A stretch of 64,000 nt of DNA from an uncultured Lachnospiraceae bacterium (GCA_958402795.1 CATXUX010000016.1:9823-73822); one strand, 5' to 3'. Positions 9,678-19,867 are shown, counted from the stretch's first letter. Translations and numbers: made by a program. The notes: generated by a model not told the origin, from the letters alone.

Positions 9678-10655
9678 ATGGCAAGTATCAGAGAGGTAGC
9701 CAGATTGGCACAGGTAGCTCCGAGCACCGTATCAAGAGCGCTGAACGGAAGCGGCTATGTAGCGGAGGAGACAAAGGAAAAAATCCGGGAAGCGGTAGAC
9801 GAACTGGATTATGTACCGAACCAGTGGATCCGGAATCTCTACCAGCAGAAGACAGGGATCATCGGCGTACTGACCCCGGAGATCATCCATCCGTTTTTTT
9901 CATCGCTCTGGAGCTTTATGGAACTGGAGCTTCACAAATACGGATACAATATGATGCTTTGCAATACCTCTGAGAAGAAAGAGATCGAAAGGGAATATCT
10001 GGACACGCTGGAGCGGAATCTGTTTGACGGCATGATCATCGGAGCAGCGTTTCTTCCGGATAAATATTATGAAAAAGTAGAAAAACCAATCCTGTCGCTG
10101 GACCGGATCATACCCGGGATTCCTCTGGTGACGACAGATCATGCACAGGGCGGACTGATCGCCGCTGAAAAACTGGCGGAGCATGGATGTCGGCGGGTGC
10201 TGACGCTGCTCGATCCAAACGCTGAGAATATCGCATCCTCACGGGCAGGAGCAAGTTTTGTCAAAATGATGGCTGAAAGAGGAATTGAGGTTGTTACAGA
10301 GCAGCTTCCCTGGGCAGACGCCATTCATTATCCAAGGTGCATTCAAAAGACAAGGGATATTCTCTCCAGACATCCGGATATCGACGGAATTCTGGCAAAT
10401 GACCTGTGCGCCGCCGCCTTTATGAAAGCGGCGGAAGAACAAGGTCGTAGTGTCCCGCAGGATCTGAAAGTCATCGCCTATGACGGAACGTTTATTACAG
10501 AATACAATTTCCGGACGATCACTGCTGTACAGCAGGACGTCGCCCTGATCGCAAAAGAAGCCGTCCGGGTGCTGATCCGCCTGATCAATAAACAGCCTTT
10601 AGAGCGGAACGACATCTATGTGCCGGTGCATTATAAAGAAGGAGATACCATTTAA
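9678..10655 (+). CDS. LacI-family transcriptional regulator of the alpha-glucoside locus
   Basis: A 325-residue regulator. The helix-turn-helix is residues 3-25 (SIREVARLAQVAPSTVSRAL) with the hinge near residue 50; a periplasmic-binding-protein-like sensor domain fills the rest (LLDPNAENIASSRAG, ILANDLCAAAFM). ATG 9678 is chosen over an upstream in-frame start because GGAGG lies 8 nt before it and the protein then begins with the family pattern. It is divergent from the binding-protein operon, which carries three palindromes, so it is probably its repressor, relieved by an alpha-glucoside. It ends only 3 nt from the stop of the convergent exporter gene, with no visible terminator between. 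Confidence 0.9.
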   Translation: MASIREVARLAQVAPSTVSRALNGSGYVAEETKEKIREAVDELDYVPNQWIRNLYQQKTGIIGVLTPEIIHPFFSSLWSFMELELHKYGYNMMLCNTSEKKEIEREYLDTLERNLFDGMIIGAAFLPDKYYEKVEKPILSLDRIIPGIPLVTTDHAQGGLIAAEKLAEHGCRRVLTLLDPNAENIASSRAGASFVKMMAERGIEVVTEQLPWADAIHYPRCIQKTRDILSRHPDIDGILANDLCAAAFMKAAEEQGRSVPQDLKVIAYDGTFITEYNFRTITAVQQDVALIAKEAVRVLIRLINKQPLERNDIYVPVHYKEGDTI

Positions 10656-10658
10656 CCA

Positions 10659-12446
10659 TCAGGCAATGCTCCATCCTTCCGCCTGCTCTCTTACTTTGAT
10701 GAAATCAAGATACTTGCCTTTTTGATGAATAAGCTCCTCATGCCTGCCCCTTTGCACGATTCTTCCTTCATCAACCACAAGTATCTGGTCTGCATGCTCA
10801 ATGGTTGCCAGTCTGTGGGCAATGGTAATCAGAGTCTTTCCCTCTGCCAGTTCGGAAATTGCCCCCTGGATCAGGTGCTCATTTTCCGGATCGATGCTGG
10901 CCGTGGCTTCGTCAAGTATGACGATCGGGGCATTTTTCAAAATGGCGCGGGCAATGGAAATCCGCTGTTTCTCTCCGCCGGAAAGCGTTCCGCCGCCTTC
11001 TCCTATGACCGTATCGTAGCCATTTGGAAGCGCCATAATGAATTCGTGACAGCGTGCCTTTTTCGCCGCTTCTATCATTTCTGACTCTGCCGCGTCCGGC
11101 TTCCCAAAGCAGATATTGTTCCTTATGGTATCGTGAAACAGATACACATTCTGAAATACCATGGCGATATTGGACAGCAGGCTGTCACAGGTAAATTCGC
11201 GGACGTCTGTGCCGCCAACGGTAATCCTGCCGCTGTCCACATCATAAAATCTTGCGATCAGATTGCAGATGGTAGTCTTTCCGCTGCCCGACGGCCCCAC
11301 AATTGCAGTGCTGCTGCCCTGCGGGATCTGAAAGGAAACATCAGAAAGCACAAGCCGTTTGTCACCATCCGGACCGTCTTCGCTTTCTGCCCGGCTCCCC
11401 TCGTAGCTGAAATTCACATGGTCAAAGGCAATATCATATTTTTGGGGATGAATCTCCTTTGCGTCCGTATCAATGAACTCCGCCTGTTTGATCGCATCCA
11501 GTTTATCCATCGCGGCTTCAATCAACTGCATGGTATGTGCGCCGTTTTGCACCTGTTCCACCCGGGCAAATAGCGTAAAAGAAAAAATCGCCATCATGAG
11601 AAAGACCGCAAGCGTCATCTCTCCGTGAATGCATAAGTATGCCGACACCAGCACGATCCCCACAGACGCCAGTTTGCAGGAAAGCTGGTGAAGTCCGTTG
11701 CACCACACATAATCAAGTTCTATTTTGATATTGATCTTCCGGTGTTCCCTGAAGGCGTCCCTGATTCCCTGTACGGACACGCCTTCCTGCCCATACGCCT
11801 TTACTACCGCAATCCCCCGTACAAATTCGATGACCGAAGTAATCAATGTATTCTGTGCCTCTTGATGTACCATCGCATTTTTATGGCTGGAACGGCTCAG
11901 TAAATGCAGGAAAAAGGCGGAAAGCGCTACTCCTGCCAACGCGATCAGCGCCGCCTGCCAGCAGAAAAACAACAGACACAGTATCATGGCCGCCACATGG
12001 ACATATGCGCCGATGATCACATCAGTCATTTTCATCGCATACATCTCATATACCGAAAGATCCGTTGTGACCGCGCCCGCAATCTCTCCGGTATCGTTTT
12101 GATCAAAAAAGCCAAGAGAAACCCGCTTTAAAATATTTCCGATCTCAATTCTCTCCTGCGCCGTTTTTTCATAGGCAATGCTCTCCTGAAAGGTTGCCCG
12201 CAGGTAAGAGAACAAGAATCTGCCTGCGATGGAAAACACCATGAAAAGCAGCGCGTAAAGCGCCATGACCGGCTTCATCTGTATCTCTCCCCGGCTGTCC
12301 TGTATCATCAGATCCAGAAAATATGCTGCCCCCATAACGGGCAATGCACTGAATATGGTCTGCAGAAACGACCACAGGAATCCCAGATAGAGCCTTTTTT
12401 GATATTCCCCCGTCCATCGGATGATCCGTTTCACTGTCTTAAACAT
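10659..12446 (-). CDS. ABC exporter half-transporter (membrane plus ATPase), second of a pair
   Basis: 595 residues: six membrane segments in the first 320 residues, then a nucleotide-binding domain with Walker A VGPSGSGKTT, signature LSGGEKQR and Walker B IVILDEATASID. The catalytic Glu after Walker B is present. The ATG at 12446 follows GGAGGGCG and overlaps the stop of the partner gene by 8 nt; upstream extension of the frame would lie wholly inside that gene. Pairs of this kind form heterodimers exporting drugs, peptides or, in YbtPQ/IrtAB-like cases, handling metallophores. The substrate cannot be told from sequence. Confidence 0.9.
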   Translation of the reverse strand: MFKTVKRIIRWTGEYQKRLYLGFLWSFLQTIFSALPVMGAAYFLDLMIQDSRGEIQMKPVMALYALLFMVFSIAGRFLFSYLRATFQESIAYEKTAQERIEIGNILKRVSLGFFDQNDTGEIAGAVTTDLSVYEMYAMKMTDVIIGAYVHVAAMILCLLFFCWQAALIALAGVALSAFFLHLLSRSSHKNAMVHQEAQNTLITSVIEFVRGIAVVKAYGQEGVSVQGIRDAFREHRKINIKIELDYVWCNGLHQLSCKLASVGIVLVSAYLCIHGEMTLAVFLMMAIFSFTLFARVEQVQNGAHTMQLIEAAMDKLDAIKQAEFIDTDAKEIHPQKYDIAFDHVNFSYEGSRAESEDGPDGDKRLVLSDVSFQIPQGSSTAIVGPSGSGKTTICNLIARFYDVDSGRITVGGTDVREFTCDSLLSNIAMVFQNVYLFHDTIRNNICFGKPDAAESEMIEAAKKARCHEFIMALPNGYDTVIGEGGGTLSGGEKQRISIARAILKNAPIVILDEATASIDPENEHLIQGAISELAEGKTLITIAHRLATIEHADQILVVDEGRIVQRGRHEELIHQKGKYLDFIKVREQAEGWSIA

Positions 12447-14247
12447 GGCAAACGCCCTCCTTTCCCATATGTGCCTCATTCCTGCCATCTGTCCTTGTAT
12501 TTCCCGCCGACCAGTTCTTTGCGCCGATATGCGCTTCCCACATCTGGCGGTACAATGCGCTTTCCGAAAGCAGTTCTTCATGGGTTCCTCCTGCTTCAAT
12601 AGATCCGTTTTTCAACACAACGATCCGGTCTGCATTCGTTATGGTGGAAAGCCGGTGTGCAATTACAAGAAGGGTCTTCCCTTTCGTCAGTCTTGCAATG
12701 GACGCCTGAAGCTGCGCCTCATTTTCAGGATCGGTGAACGCGGTCGCTTCGTCGAGTATGACGATGGGGGCGTCTTTCAGAATGGCACGGGCAATGGCAA
12801 TCCTCTGGCGTTCCCCTCCGGAAAGCTTTCCTCCTGCTTCCCCTGCAGGTGTATCCCATCCTTTCTCAAGTTTTTCGATAAATTCTTCACACCGGGCCGC
12901 TCTTGCCGCCGCAAACACTTCCTCATCAGAAGCGCCGGGTTTTCCCAGACGTATATTCTCAAGAAGAGAACAGTTAAACAGAAAATTATCCTGCGATACA
13001 AAACTCACAGTCTGCACAAGCTGCGACAGCGGAATGTCACGGATATCTGTTCCGCCTATCGTGATACTTCCGTCTGTCACATCCCAGAATCTTGCGATCA
13101 GCTTTGCCACCGTGGATTTTCCGCCTCCCGATGGGCCTATCAGTGCAGTAAAGGCTCCCTGCGGCAGTTTCAGATCGATTCCATGTAAAACATCACCGTC
13201 CTGTTCATGATAGGCAAAACGCACCTGATTTAAGGATATTTCATAATTTCCCAGAGGAATCTCCTCTTTCGCATCCGTAAGTTCCGGAATATCCATCACT
13301 TCGTTTACATCACGAATCGCATACTGGATCGACTTGAAATCATTGACCGCATTGTTGAACCAGCTTACAGGACCGATGATGCTGAGAGACAATATGATCG
13401 CCAGGGTAATCTCTGCCGGGGTCACTTCTCCTGACAGATACAAAAGCACACTTGCCGGCAGCATTCCAAGCAATGTGGACGGCAGGATCGCAGCGCCAAG
13501 ATTCATAAGTCCCCATGTGGAACGAAACCAGTCCAGCGTAAAATTTTTAAAGTTTTCCACGGAATCTGCGTACTTCTGATAAGAACCGGTAGACTGATTG
13601 AACGCCTTAATGACCTGAATTCCTTCTGTGTATTCAATAATGACACTGTTCACGTGATTGGACGCTTTCATATATTTGTCATACTGGGAGCTGTAATTTT
13701 TCATCATGATTCCGTATACCACCGCCCCGATCGGCACGCAGACCAATGCAGAGAGCGCAATCTTCCAATTCATTACAAGCATATAGAGAAAAACGCAGAC
13801 CGGAAGAAGCAGGTTGGAAATTCCCTCCGGAATCATATGTGCAAGCGGCAGTTCAATCGTTTCCACCCGGTCCATAATGATGCTCTTCCACTCCCCCGCC
13901 GTCCTCGAAAGCGCATTCCCAAGAGGAATCCGCATCAGTTTTTCTGACAGTGCCAGGCGGATATTCTCCAGAATATGATACGCAGAAATGTGGGAAAGCG
14001 AAGTAGACAGAGCGTGAAAGATCTGCTTCGCCAGATACCCTGCCACGCTTAAGCCGATCCATGGCATGATCTTTTCCATCGACGGCTCTCCCTCAAAGAA
14101 AATCAGAATAATGCGGTAAACGCCCAAATAGGGCAAAAGACCTCCTGCAACGCTGCATACCGCCAGCAGCACTGCAATGATCATCTTCCAACGGCATTGC
14201 CCCGCATAGGAAAATACCGTCTGGAAGGTTCCTTTTTTATGCCTCAT
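12439..14247 (-). CDS. ABC exporter half-transporter, first of a pair
   Basis: 602 residues with six membrane segments and a C-terminal ATPase: Walker A IGPSGGGKST, signature LSGGERQR, Walker B IVILDEATAFTDPE and the H-loop Ile-Ala-His. The catalytic Glu is intact, so both halves of the dimer look competent. It begins 89 nt after the AraC-type gene and is translationally coupled to the second half-transporter. An AraC regulator followed by two such ABC genes is a recurrent clostridial layout, sometimes connected with metallophore or peptide traffic; this is only a suggestion. Confidence 0.9.
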   Translation of the reverse strand: MRHKKGTFQTVFSYAGQCRWKMIIAVLLAVCSVAGGLLPYLGVYRIILIFFEGEPSMEKIMPWIGLSVAGYLAKQIFHALSTSLSHISAYHILENIRLALSEKLMRIPLGNALSRTAGEWKSIIMDRVETIELPLAHMIPEGISNLLLPVCVFLYMLVMNWKIALSALVCVPIGAVVYGIMMKNYSSQYDKYMKASNHVNSVIIEYTEGIQVIKAFNQSTGSYQKYADSVENFKNFTLDWFRSTWGLMNLGAAILPSTLLGMLPASVLLYLSGEVTPAEITLAIILSLSIIGPVSWFNNAVNDFKSIQYAIRDVNEVMDIPELTDAKEEIPLGNYEISLNQVRFAYHEQDGDVLHGIDLKLPQGAFTALIGPSGGGKSTVAKLIARFWDVTDGSITIGGTDIRDIPLSQLVQTVSFVSQDNFLFNCSLLENIRLGKPGASDEEVFAAARAARCEEFIEKLEKGWDTPAGEAGGKLSGGERQRIAIARAILKDAPIVILDEATAFTDPENEAQLQASIARLTKGKTLLVIAHRLSTITNADRIVVLKNGSIEAGGTHEELLSESALYRQMWEAHIGAKNWSAGNTRTDGRNEAHMGKEGVCHV

Positions 14248-14315
14248 AGCATACCCTCCTTCTGTTCAAAACTCGCATACATTTTATCAGAAAGAGTTTA
14301 TGCTTTTCCTCTCCA

Positions 14316-14331
14316 ATTAGTTGTGACTAAT
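14316..14331. promoter_or_regulatory. Small palindrome before the exporter genes
   Basis: ATTAGT and ACTAAT flank TGTG just before the stop of the AraC-type gene and upstream of the exporter pair. It could be a regulator site or a weak stem; there is no further support. Confidence 0.3.
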
Positions 14332-14335
14332 CCAA

Positions 14336-15286
14336 TCAGTCAAAGGATTTCCTGTATTCCGTAGGCGTCACTCCCAGCACACTGCGGAAGGCAGACGCGA
14401 ATTTTCCCGGATTGCTGTATCCCACTCTTGCCGCAATGGATATCACAGAATCCTGTGTATTTTTCAACATCACCGCCGCGGCATTCATACGATATTCTTT
14501 CATGTATGCGGCTATGGAACAGCCATACACTCCTTTAAAGCATTGCTTCAGCGAAGTCAGCGGAAACGAGAACTGCTCCGATAATTCCTCAAGCGTATAC
14601 CAGTGCTCCAGATCCGCAGTCAGCAAAGCGGTAATATCCTTGACCTTATCCACCTGTGTCTTATAAAAGTACGGCCGCTCTTCTCCTCCTGCCGGTACCT
14701 CTAAAGATTCCAGAAACAGCAGCAGTTCCAGGACCTTGATTTTAAAATAAGGCAGCCGCACATGTTCCGGCAGGTCATACAGTTCCGAAAAGATATGGTT
14801 GATCCGCACTCCCGCTCTCATAATAAAGGAACGGTCATCCGGACAGAATTTGTTCCGCAGCTTCTTTAAGTCAACGGAAAATCCCTCCATCACGTGAAGG
14901 AGGGTGTCTTCTGCTTCCTCGATGTCAAAGCCTATCGTTAGGCCATGGTAATGGTTCAGCGGGAAAAGGAATCTTGAGGAATGATTCTCTCTGGAATTTA
15001 CCTGCATATCCCCTGCTTCCACATAAATATACCGGTTCTTGTCCATGCTCCACTCAATCCGCCCCTCTCTGCAATGATCAATGCAAAACATTTTCGTGTT
15101 GGGACGAAAGCCTGAATAACATTCTTTCATATGAAAATCATTGTAAAGCAGATAGCAGCCTTTGAATACCTGATAGCAGGTCATGAGTCCCTCACCGCTG
15201 TCATCCTTTACCTGAAAAACCATGCAGGTTTCATCCTCGCAGATTTTTCTTACATTTTCTCCCATTTCCTGTTGTGTAAACTGCAT
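14336..15286 (-). CDS. AraC-family transcriptional regulator
   Basis: 316 residues. The C-terminal 100 residues hold the two helix-turn-helices (LEELSEQFSFPLTSLKQCFK; then VISIAARVGYSNPGKFASAF followed by GVTPTEYR). The N-terminal 200 residues are a sensor domain of the kind found before YbtA-like regulators. Start MQFTQQEMGE at 15286 is preferred over an upstream in-frame ATG at 15412 because AAGGGGAC lies just before it and the longer form would overlap the HipA-like gene and read through an interspersed repeat. It most likely activates the ABC exporter pair directly downstream. Confidence 0.85.
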   Translation of the reverse strand: MQFTQQEMGENVRKICEDETCMVFQVKDDSGEGLMTCYQVFKGCYLLYNDFHMKECYSGFRPNTKMFCIDHCREGRIEWSMDKNRYIYVEAGDMQVNSRENHSSRFLFPLNHYHGLTIGFDIEEAEDTLLHVMEGFSVDLKKLRNKFCPDDRSFIMRAGVRINHIFSELYDLPEHVRLPYFKIKVLELLLFLESLEVPAGGEERPYFYKTQVDKVKDITALLTADLEHWYTLEELSEQFSFPLTSLKQCFKGVYGCSIAAYMKEYRMNAAAVMLKNTQDSVISIAARVGYSNPGKFASAFRSVLGVTPTEYRKSFD

Positions 15287-15313
15287 CCCCTGTCCCCTTA
15301 TCCCAATTATTCC

Positions 15314-15357
15314 CGCGAGCAGCGAGCCAGACGGACATGCTTGCATGTCCATTTGGC
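15314..15357. repeat. Interspersed hairpin repeat, copy 1
   Basis: A 44-bp unit containing GCGAGCAGCGAGCC and a stem GGACATGC/GCATGTCC with a 2-nt loop. The reverse complement recurs at 19868-19912 with about three differences. It fills the gap between the AraC-type and HipA-like genes. Confidence 0.75.
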
Positions 15358-15377
15358 GGCTGCCGCGGGGGTCTGTT

Positions 15378-16625
15378 TCATTGTTTCGTCTTCGGCGTAT
15401 AATCCTCGGCAATATTTTCCTTTACATCATCCGCGGTAGACATGGTCTGTGCGGGCATATGTTCCTGAGCCATCTGTGCCAGATTACTGATCCGGCGCTG
15501 CACCGACTGGATGATCATCTGAATCCGGTACTCATCCATATAATCTCTTGCGCCCTCTGCTGACAAAACTCCGGTAATCAACTCCCCTACATCGCAAAGC
15601 CGGTCAAAATCAATCCAGTCAAAGGATGTTACCAGCCGGATCTGCTCCGTATGATGATTTTTAAAGGGTTTGCAGATCACCTCCCGTTCTGATCTCATCT
15701 GAGCCGGAATTTTATCATAACCCAGTGAAGAACCGCTGTCGTAAATGGGCGCCATTCCGATCCATTCCAGTGTTTCTGCATTCCGAAGAGCGCCAAAATT
15801 GTTCAGGTGACGGTCCTCATTGGCAATGATATAATCCAGTACAATCATCCGGTCAAGATAAGGAACTACATCATGGATGCCGAGTTCCTCACAGCAATCT
15901 ACAAAGTGCTGATATACGGAAGTGCTGTTGCCACGCTTCTTGCTCTGAATGATGCGCCATGCCGGAACAAGCTCCGTGTCCTCATCCACAAAATCCTCGC
16001 ACACCGAATAGGGCGCGCCCTTGTTCCATGTTACCGTATAGGGTACATAGGGGATACCAAGCCGCTCCATAATCCCTGATGCGATCACTTCGTTAAAAGG
16101 CTGCTGGCGGAATGGATTGGAACCGCCTTTGATGAGACAGCGTTTTCCGTTGATGATCTTCCATCTCTTTTTCAGGTTACCGTCCGAAGTATTGTCCGGA
16201 GAGCTCAAGTTCAGACCATCTGCCTTTTTCCCCTCGCCAAACAGGATATCGCCGATATCTTCGGAGAAATCATGGTGAAAAAAGTTGATGTCATCCCATG
16301 TGAACTTCGCGTCTTCCGGACAGATCCAATACTGATCGGACAGACTCAATCCATAACAGCGGACAAGCAGTATTTTCGTGCTTGTAATCTCCAGCGTTTC
16401 CATGGCTTCCCGCACACCGGAACGACTGGCCGGTATAGAACGGTCAGTCCACCACGCATTCATGGACGCCCGGTCTGCCATTCCCTTACGCACCGGGATT
16501 CCGATTGGCAGATGTTCCGGTGCGTATACGGTTCCGATCTTTTGTATAAAACCCGTGGCATCATCCAATTCCATCTCCGCCACGGCGATCCGTTTATGCA
16601 TCAGTATGCATTTCAACCATGTCAC
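15378..16625 (-). CDS. HipA-like protein kinase domain protein, no HipB partner visible
   Basis: 415 residues resembling the HipA C-terminal kinase fold: CLIKGGSN (about 165-172) as a nucleotide-binding strand, LDYIIANEDRHLNNFGALR (about 285-303) as the catalytic loop with Asp and Asn, and PIYDSGSSLG as the metal-binding DFG-like motif. In known systems HipA phosphorylates a tRNA synthetase and is neutralised by the HTH protein HipB. No HTH gene adjoins it, so the role may differ from a toxin. The start is uncertain: GTG 16625, TTG 16616 (best spaced after GAGGTG) or ATG 16601. A repeat lies immediately downstream. Confidence 0.75.
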   Translation of the reverse strand: MTWLKCILMHKRIAVAEMELDDATGFIQKIGTVYAPEHLPIGIPVRKGMADRASMNAWWTDRSIPASRSGVREAMETLEITSTKILLVRCYGLSLSDQYWICPEDAKFTWDDINFFHHDFSEDIGDILFGEGKKADGLNLSSPDNTSDGNLKKRWKIINGKRCLIKGGSNPFRQQPFNEVIASGIMERLGIPYVPYTVTWNKGAPYSVCEDFVDEDTELVPAWRIIQSKKRGNSTSVYQHFVDCCEELGIHDVVPYLDRMIVLDYIIANEDRHLNNFGALRNAETLEWIGMAPIYDSGSSLGYDKIPAQMRSEREVICKPFKNHHTEQIRLVTSFDWIDFDRLCDVGELITGVLSAEGARDYMDEYRIQMIIQSVQRRISNLAQMAQEHMPAQTMSTADDVKENIAEDYTPKTKQ

Positions 16626-16767
16626 CTCATTTCATATTTGCATTTTTCTCCTGCCGACAGAAGCGGAAGGTTTTGCTTTTGAACATTATACCCAGAAATT
16701 CCCCCTTCCGTCAACAGGCGCTTTTACGCCGCATTTTCCTCCATCCTGCAGAATGTATCCATTATTG

Positions 16768-19095
16768 TTACAAATCGTTGATCGTATCTGTAACCGCCAT
16801 GCCGCGCATCCGTTTGGAAGGACCATGAACCGCGATCACACATGAAAGTGCAACCAGCAGACATATGATTCCAATGGTGTCAAATGGAATCTCCCATGAA
16901 CCTCCAAAATGAGTCATGATCACCTTCACATAGATCAAATAGTGAAGCACCAATCCAAGGATGATCCCGGCAGCCGTACCACTCATGGCATATGTGAGAG
17001 CTTCCGCCGCTATCATCTTCGTAACCTGTCTGGTTTCCATGCCAACCGCGCGCATTGCCCCATACTGCCTGATTCTCGCAGTCACACTCATGGAAATGCT
17101 GTTCATAATATTCAGCACAGTAATCATGGAAATAATCGCCAGAAAACCATATGCCGCAATCCGCATCACCCAATAAGAGCCGGAAACCGTGTCGTTGTCT
17201 TCCCTGTTATCCACAAATTGATATCCGCCGGCCAGTGTACGGATCTGTTCTACTTCCGATTCGGATATATCACTTTTTGTTATCACGCTCACTATTGCAT
17301 AATCCTGCTCTCCTGTCAGCCTCTGATAGGTTTCTTCCGAGCATGCCACAACAGGCGCGCCGCTGATGCTCCCGGCTCCTTCGGATGCGACGCATGCCAC
17401 TTCCACCTCTTGATCTCCAAGCTTTATTTTATCTCCCACATCCAGATGTCCGGCTTCATTATAAACCGCCATCACATAACCGGAATCCTCATAAACCTTC
17501 GACAGATCTCCGCTGATAATAGAATCTTTGAACCGGTCCATCATATACTCCTCATGGGAAAACAGGTCAATTGTTCCTGCATTCCCGTTGATCTCGACAG
17601 GCGCCTCTGTAGTAATCATCATGCCAAACGCAGACTCTACTCCCGGTACTCCTGAAATTTCTTCCACGATGCTCCTATCTACAGAATTTGTTCCGTCCTC
17701 GCTTGCGATCATGAGATCCGGTGAAAAATCGCTTTCCGACGGAATCAGCTTATTCACCAGATCAAGGCAGGCGGAAAACACCAAAAACAATGCGATCACA
17801 AGCGCAAAGGAACCGGTCATAAGGCACAAGTTCTTTTTGCTTCCTGTGGCATGATGAATACCAAGCGAGGTTTCCACTTTAAACAGTCTTGTGTTTGCCG
17901 CATGGCTCACATTGGAAGATGGTTCCGCATTCCCGGATACTGCCGCCACCGGAGAGATCCTTGCCGCTTGTTTTGCCGGAGAATGTGCCGCAATAAAGAC
18001 AGTAACAATACCGACCACTGCCCCGCTGAGAATTCCTCCTATACTGACCGAAAAAAGAGGGGTATACGCCCATTCGCCTTTTACAACAAACCGCAGGATC
18101 ACGCTTAGTATCCAGCAGGTGACCATCCCCAGAACACATCCGGCGGGAATCGCTGTTTTACACCAGTTCAGTGCTTCCAGCCTTACAAAACGCATGATCT
18201 GCTGCCTGCTTGCCCCGATACAGCGCATCATCCCGAAAAACCTTGTCCGCTGCGCCACATTGCTGTTGATACAGCCTGAGATCATCAAAACCCCTGCAAT
18301 CAGGATAATAACAAAGCAAACCGCCGCCAGCGGATAGAGTCCGTTCAGGCTTTCACTGCTGCTTGCGCCCAGCATTCCCAAAACTGCCGTATTCTCGATG
18401 ACATTTTCAGACGCAAGATGATACGTTTCTTTCATATCAGCAATCGTCCTCTTCAGGCCTTTCTCTTTTTCAAATCGGATGTAAAATTGTGATGCCTGCT
18501 CCACTCCGTTCAGACTACGGACTTCATCGAATGCAGTCCGGTTCATATAGACACAGCATCCGTCAATGATCTCGTTAAATTCCTCATCATCCTCATAGAA
18601 ACCAGTTACCGTATAGGTCAAGTCTCCTGCCGGCGTATTTAACGTAATACTGCTCCCCACCTCAAGATTTAAAAGTTCTTTCGCGTCTGCACTGAGTGCA
18701 ACTTCTGACGCATTTTCCGGCCAGGAGCCTTCTGACGGATACTTCATTATGTCTGCGACATAGATTTCTTCCGTTCCATAGATGGTCACATTTTTCCCAC
18801 CAATATAGTACCCCTGTTCCGCATCCGTGTTCATCGCGTCATACCACGAGAAACACGCAATGTCCGAATTGTTTATAATCTGCTCCGCCTCATCTTCCGG
18901 TATATTTTGAAGGGCAATATGCCAGTCTCCATGCTTGTGCCGCATTGCCTCTGTTTCCGAATCCGTCCACATATCCGCCATAGAAAAAATCGCAGTCACA
19001 AGAAATACCGCAAGAATAATGCAGATCCGTGTCATGCGGCTCTGCCGTTTGTGTACCCTCGCCGAGATAGGTACAAGACTTAAATAACTCTTCAT
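16768..19095 (-). CDS. ABC transporter permease with two FtsX domains
   Basis: 775 residues. After an N-terminal membrane segment (CIILAVFLVTAIFSMADMW) there is a large extracytoplasmic region (about 45-255), three membrane helices of a first FtsX domain (about 260-385), a middle segment with another helix (about 425), a second extracytoplasmic part and a final FtsX domain (about 640-765). This is the usual build of clostridial MacB-like exporters linked to resistance to peptide antibiotics. The start overlaps the ATPase stop by 4 nt (ATGA). Together with the upstream two-component genes it suggests sensing and removal of a membrane-active compound. Confidence 0.88.
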   Translation of the reverse strand: MKSYLSLVPISARVHKRQSRMTRICIILAVFLVTAIFSMADMWTDSETEAMRHKHGDWHIALQNIPEDEAEQIINNSDIACFSWYDAMNTDAEQGYYIGGKNVTIYGTEEIYVADIMKYPSEGSWPENASEVALSADAKELLNLEVGSSITLNTPAGDLTYTVTGFYEDDEEFNEIIDGCCVYMNRTAFDEVRSLNGVEQASQFYIRFEKEKGLKRTIADMKETYHLASENVIENTAVLGMLGASSSESLNGLYPLAAVCFVIILIAGVLMISGCINSNVAQRTRFFGMMRCIGASRQQIMRFVRLEALNWCKTAIPAGCVLGMVTCWILSVILRFVVKGEWAYTPLFSVSIGGILSGAVVGIVTVFIAAHSPAKQAARISPVAAVSGNAEPSSNVSHAANTRLFKVETSLGIHHATGSKKNLCLMTGSFALVIALFLVFSACLDLVNKLIPSESDFSPDLMIASEDGTNSVDRSIVEEISGVPGVESAFGMMITTEAPVEINGNAGTIDLFSHEEYMMDRFKDSIISGDLSKVYEDSGYVMAVYNEAGHLDVGDKIKLGDQEVEVACVASEGAGSISGAPVVACSEETYQRLTGEQDYAIVSVITKSDISESEVEQIRTLAGGYQFVDNREDNDTVSGSYWVMRIAAYGFLAIISMITVLNIMNSISMSVTARIRQYGAMRAVGMETRQVTKMIAAEALTYAMSGTAAGIILGLVLHYLIYVKVIMTHFGGSWEIPFDTIGIICLLVALSCVIAVHGPSKRMRGMAVTDTINDL

Positions 19096-19826
19096 TCCCT
19101 ATCTCCTTTCCGATCCGGCCGGTGCAAAGCGGACGTTCCCCGGACGTCCTGCGCTCTCCCGAGATCTGTCAGTACGCCGTCTGACACCTGAAGTACCCGG
19201 TCTGCAGTCTGGGCGATGCTCCGGTTATGCGTGATCATGATGATCGTCTGCGCATATCGCTTCGATGCATTTTTCAACAAAGCAATGACCTCGCTGCTGT
19301 TCTGTGAATCCAGATTCCCGGTCGGCTCGTCAGCAAGGATCAGAGCCGGGCGTGTAATCAGCGCACGTCCGATCGCCACTCTCTGCTGCTGCCCGCCGGA
19401 TAACTGCCCCGGCAGATGGTTTCTGCGTTCTTTCAGGTTCAGCACTTCCAGAAGCTCCTCCAGATATTTCCGATTCGGCTTCTGGTAATCCAGAAGAACC
19501 GGAAAAATAATGTTCTGCTCCACGGTAAGCTCCGGAATCAGATTAAATGCCTGAAAAATAAAGCCGATATTCCTCCTGCGGAAAATCGTCAGTTTACTTT
19601 CTTTCATTGCAAAAATGTCCTTGCCGTCGATCAGCACTTTCCCCGACGTCGGATTATCCAGCGCGCCGATCATATTCAGCAATGTGCTTTTTCCGGATCC
19701 GGATTCTCCGACGATGGCGACATACTCGCCCTTGGGAACCGAAAAACTGACATTTTTCAGCGCATGGACGGCTGCTTCCCCACTGCCGTAGGTTTTGGAA
19801 ATTGCTCTTACTTCTAATAAATCCAT
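19092..19826 (-). CDS. ABC transporter ATP-binding protein, MacB/LolD type
   Basis: 244 residues with Walker A GESGSGKST, Q-loop IFQAFNL, signature LSGGQQQRVAIGRAL, Walker B LILADEPTGNLDS and H-loop ITHN. ATG 19826 follows AAAGAGGTG; the frame extends 18 codons upstream but that part covers the ribosome binding site and approaches a repeat. It energises the FtsX-type permease encoded with a 4-nt overlap. The 180-nt gap to the kinase gene leaves room for a separate promoter. Confidence 0.92.
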   Translation of the reverse strand: MDLLEVRAISKTYGSGEAAVHALKNVSFSVPKGEYVAIVGESGSGKSTLLNMIGALDNPTSGKVLIDGKDIFAMKESKLTIFRRRNIGFIFQAFNLIPELTVEQNIIFPVLLDYQKPNRKYLEELLEVLNLKERRNHLPGQLSGGQQQRVAIGRALITRPALILADEPTGNLDSQNSSEVIALLKNASKRYAQTIIMITHNRSIAQTADRVLQVSDGVLTDLGRAQDVRGTSALHRPDRKGDRE

Positions 19827-19867
19827 GTGATACGCACCTCTTTCATCTCTGTTTTGTCCGGGCAGTT

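Noticed and set aside
12421..13188. 255-codon plus-strand frame
   Set aside because: Antisense to the ATPase domain of the ABC exporter; composition typical of a shadow.
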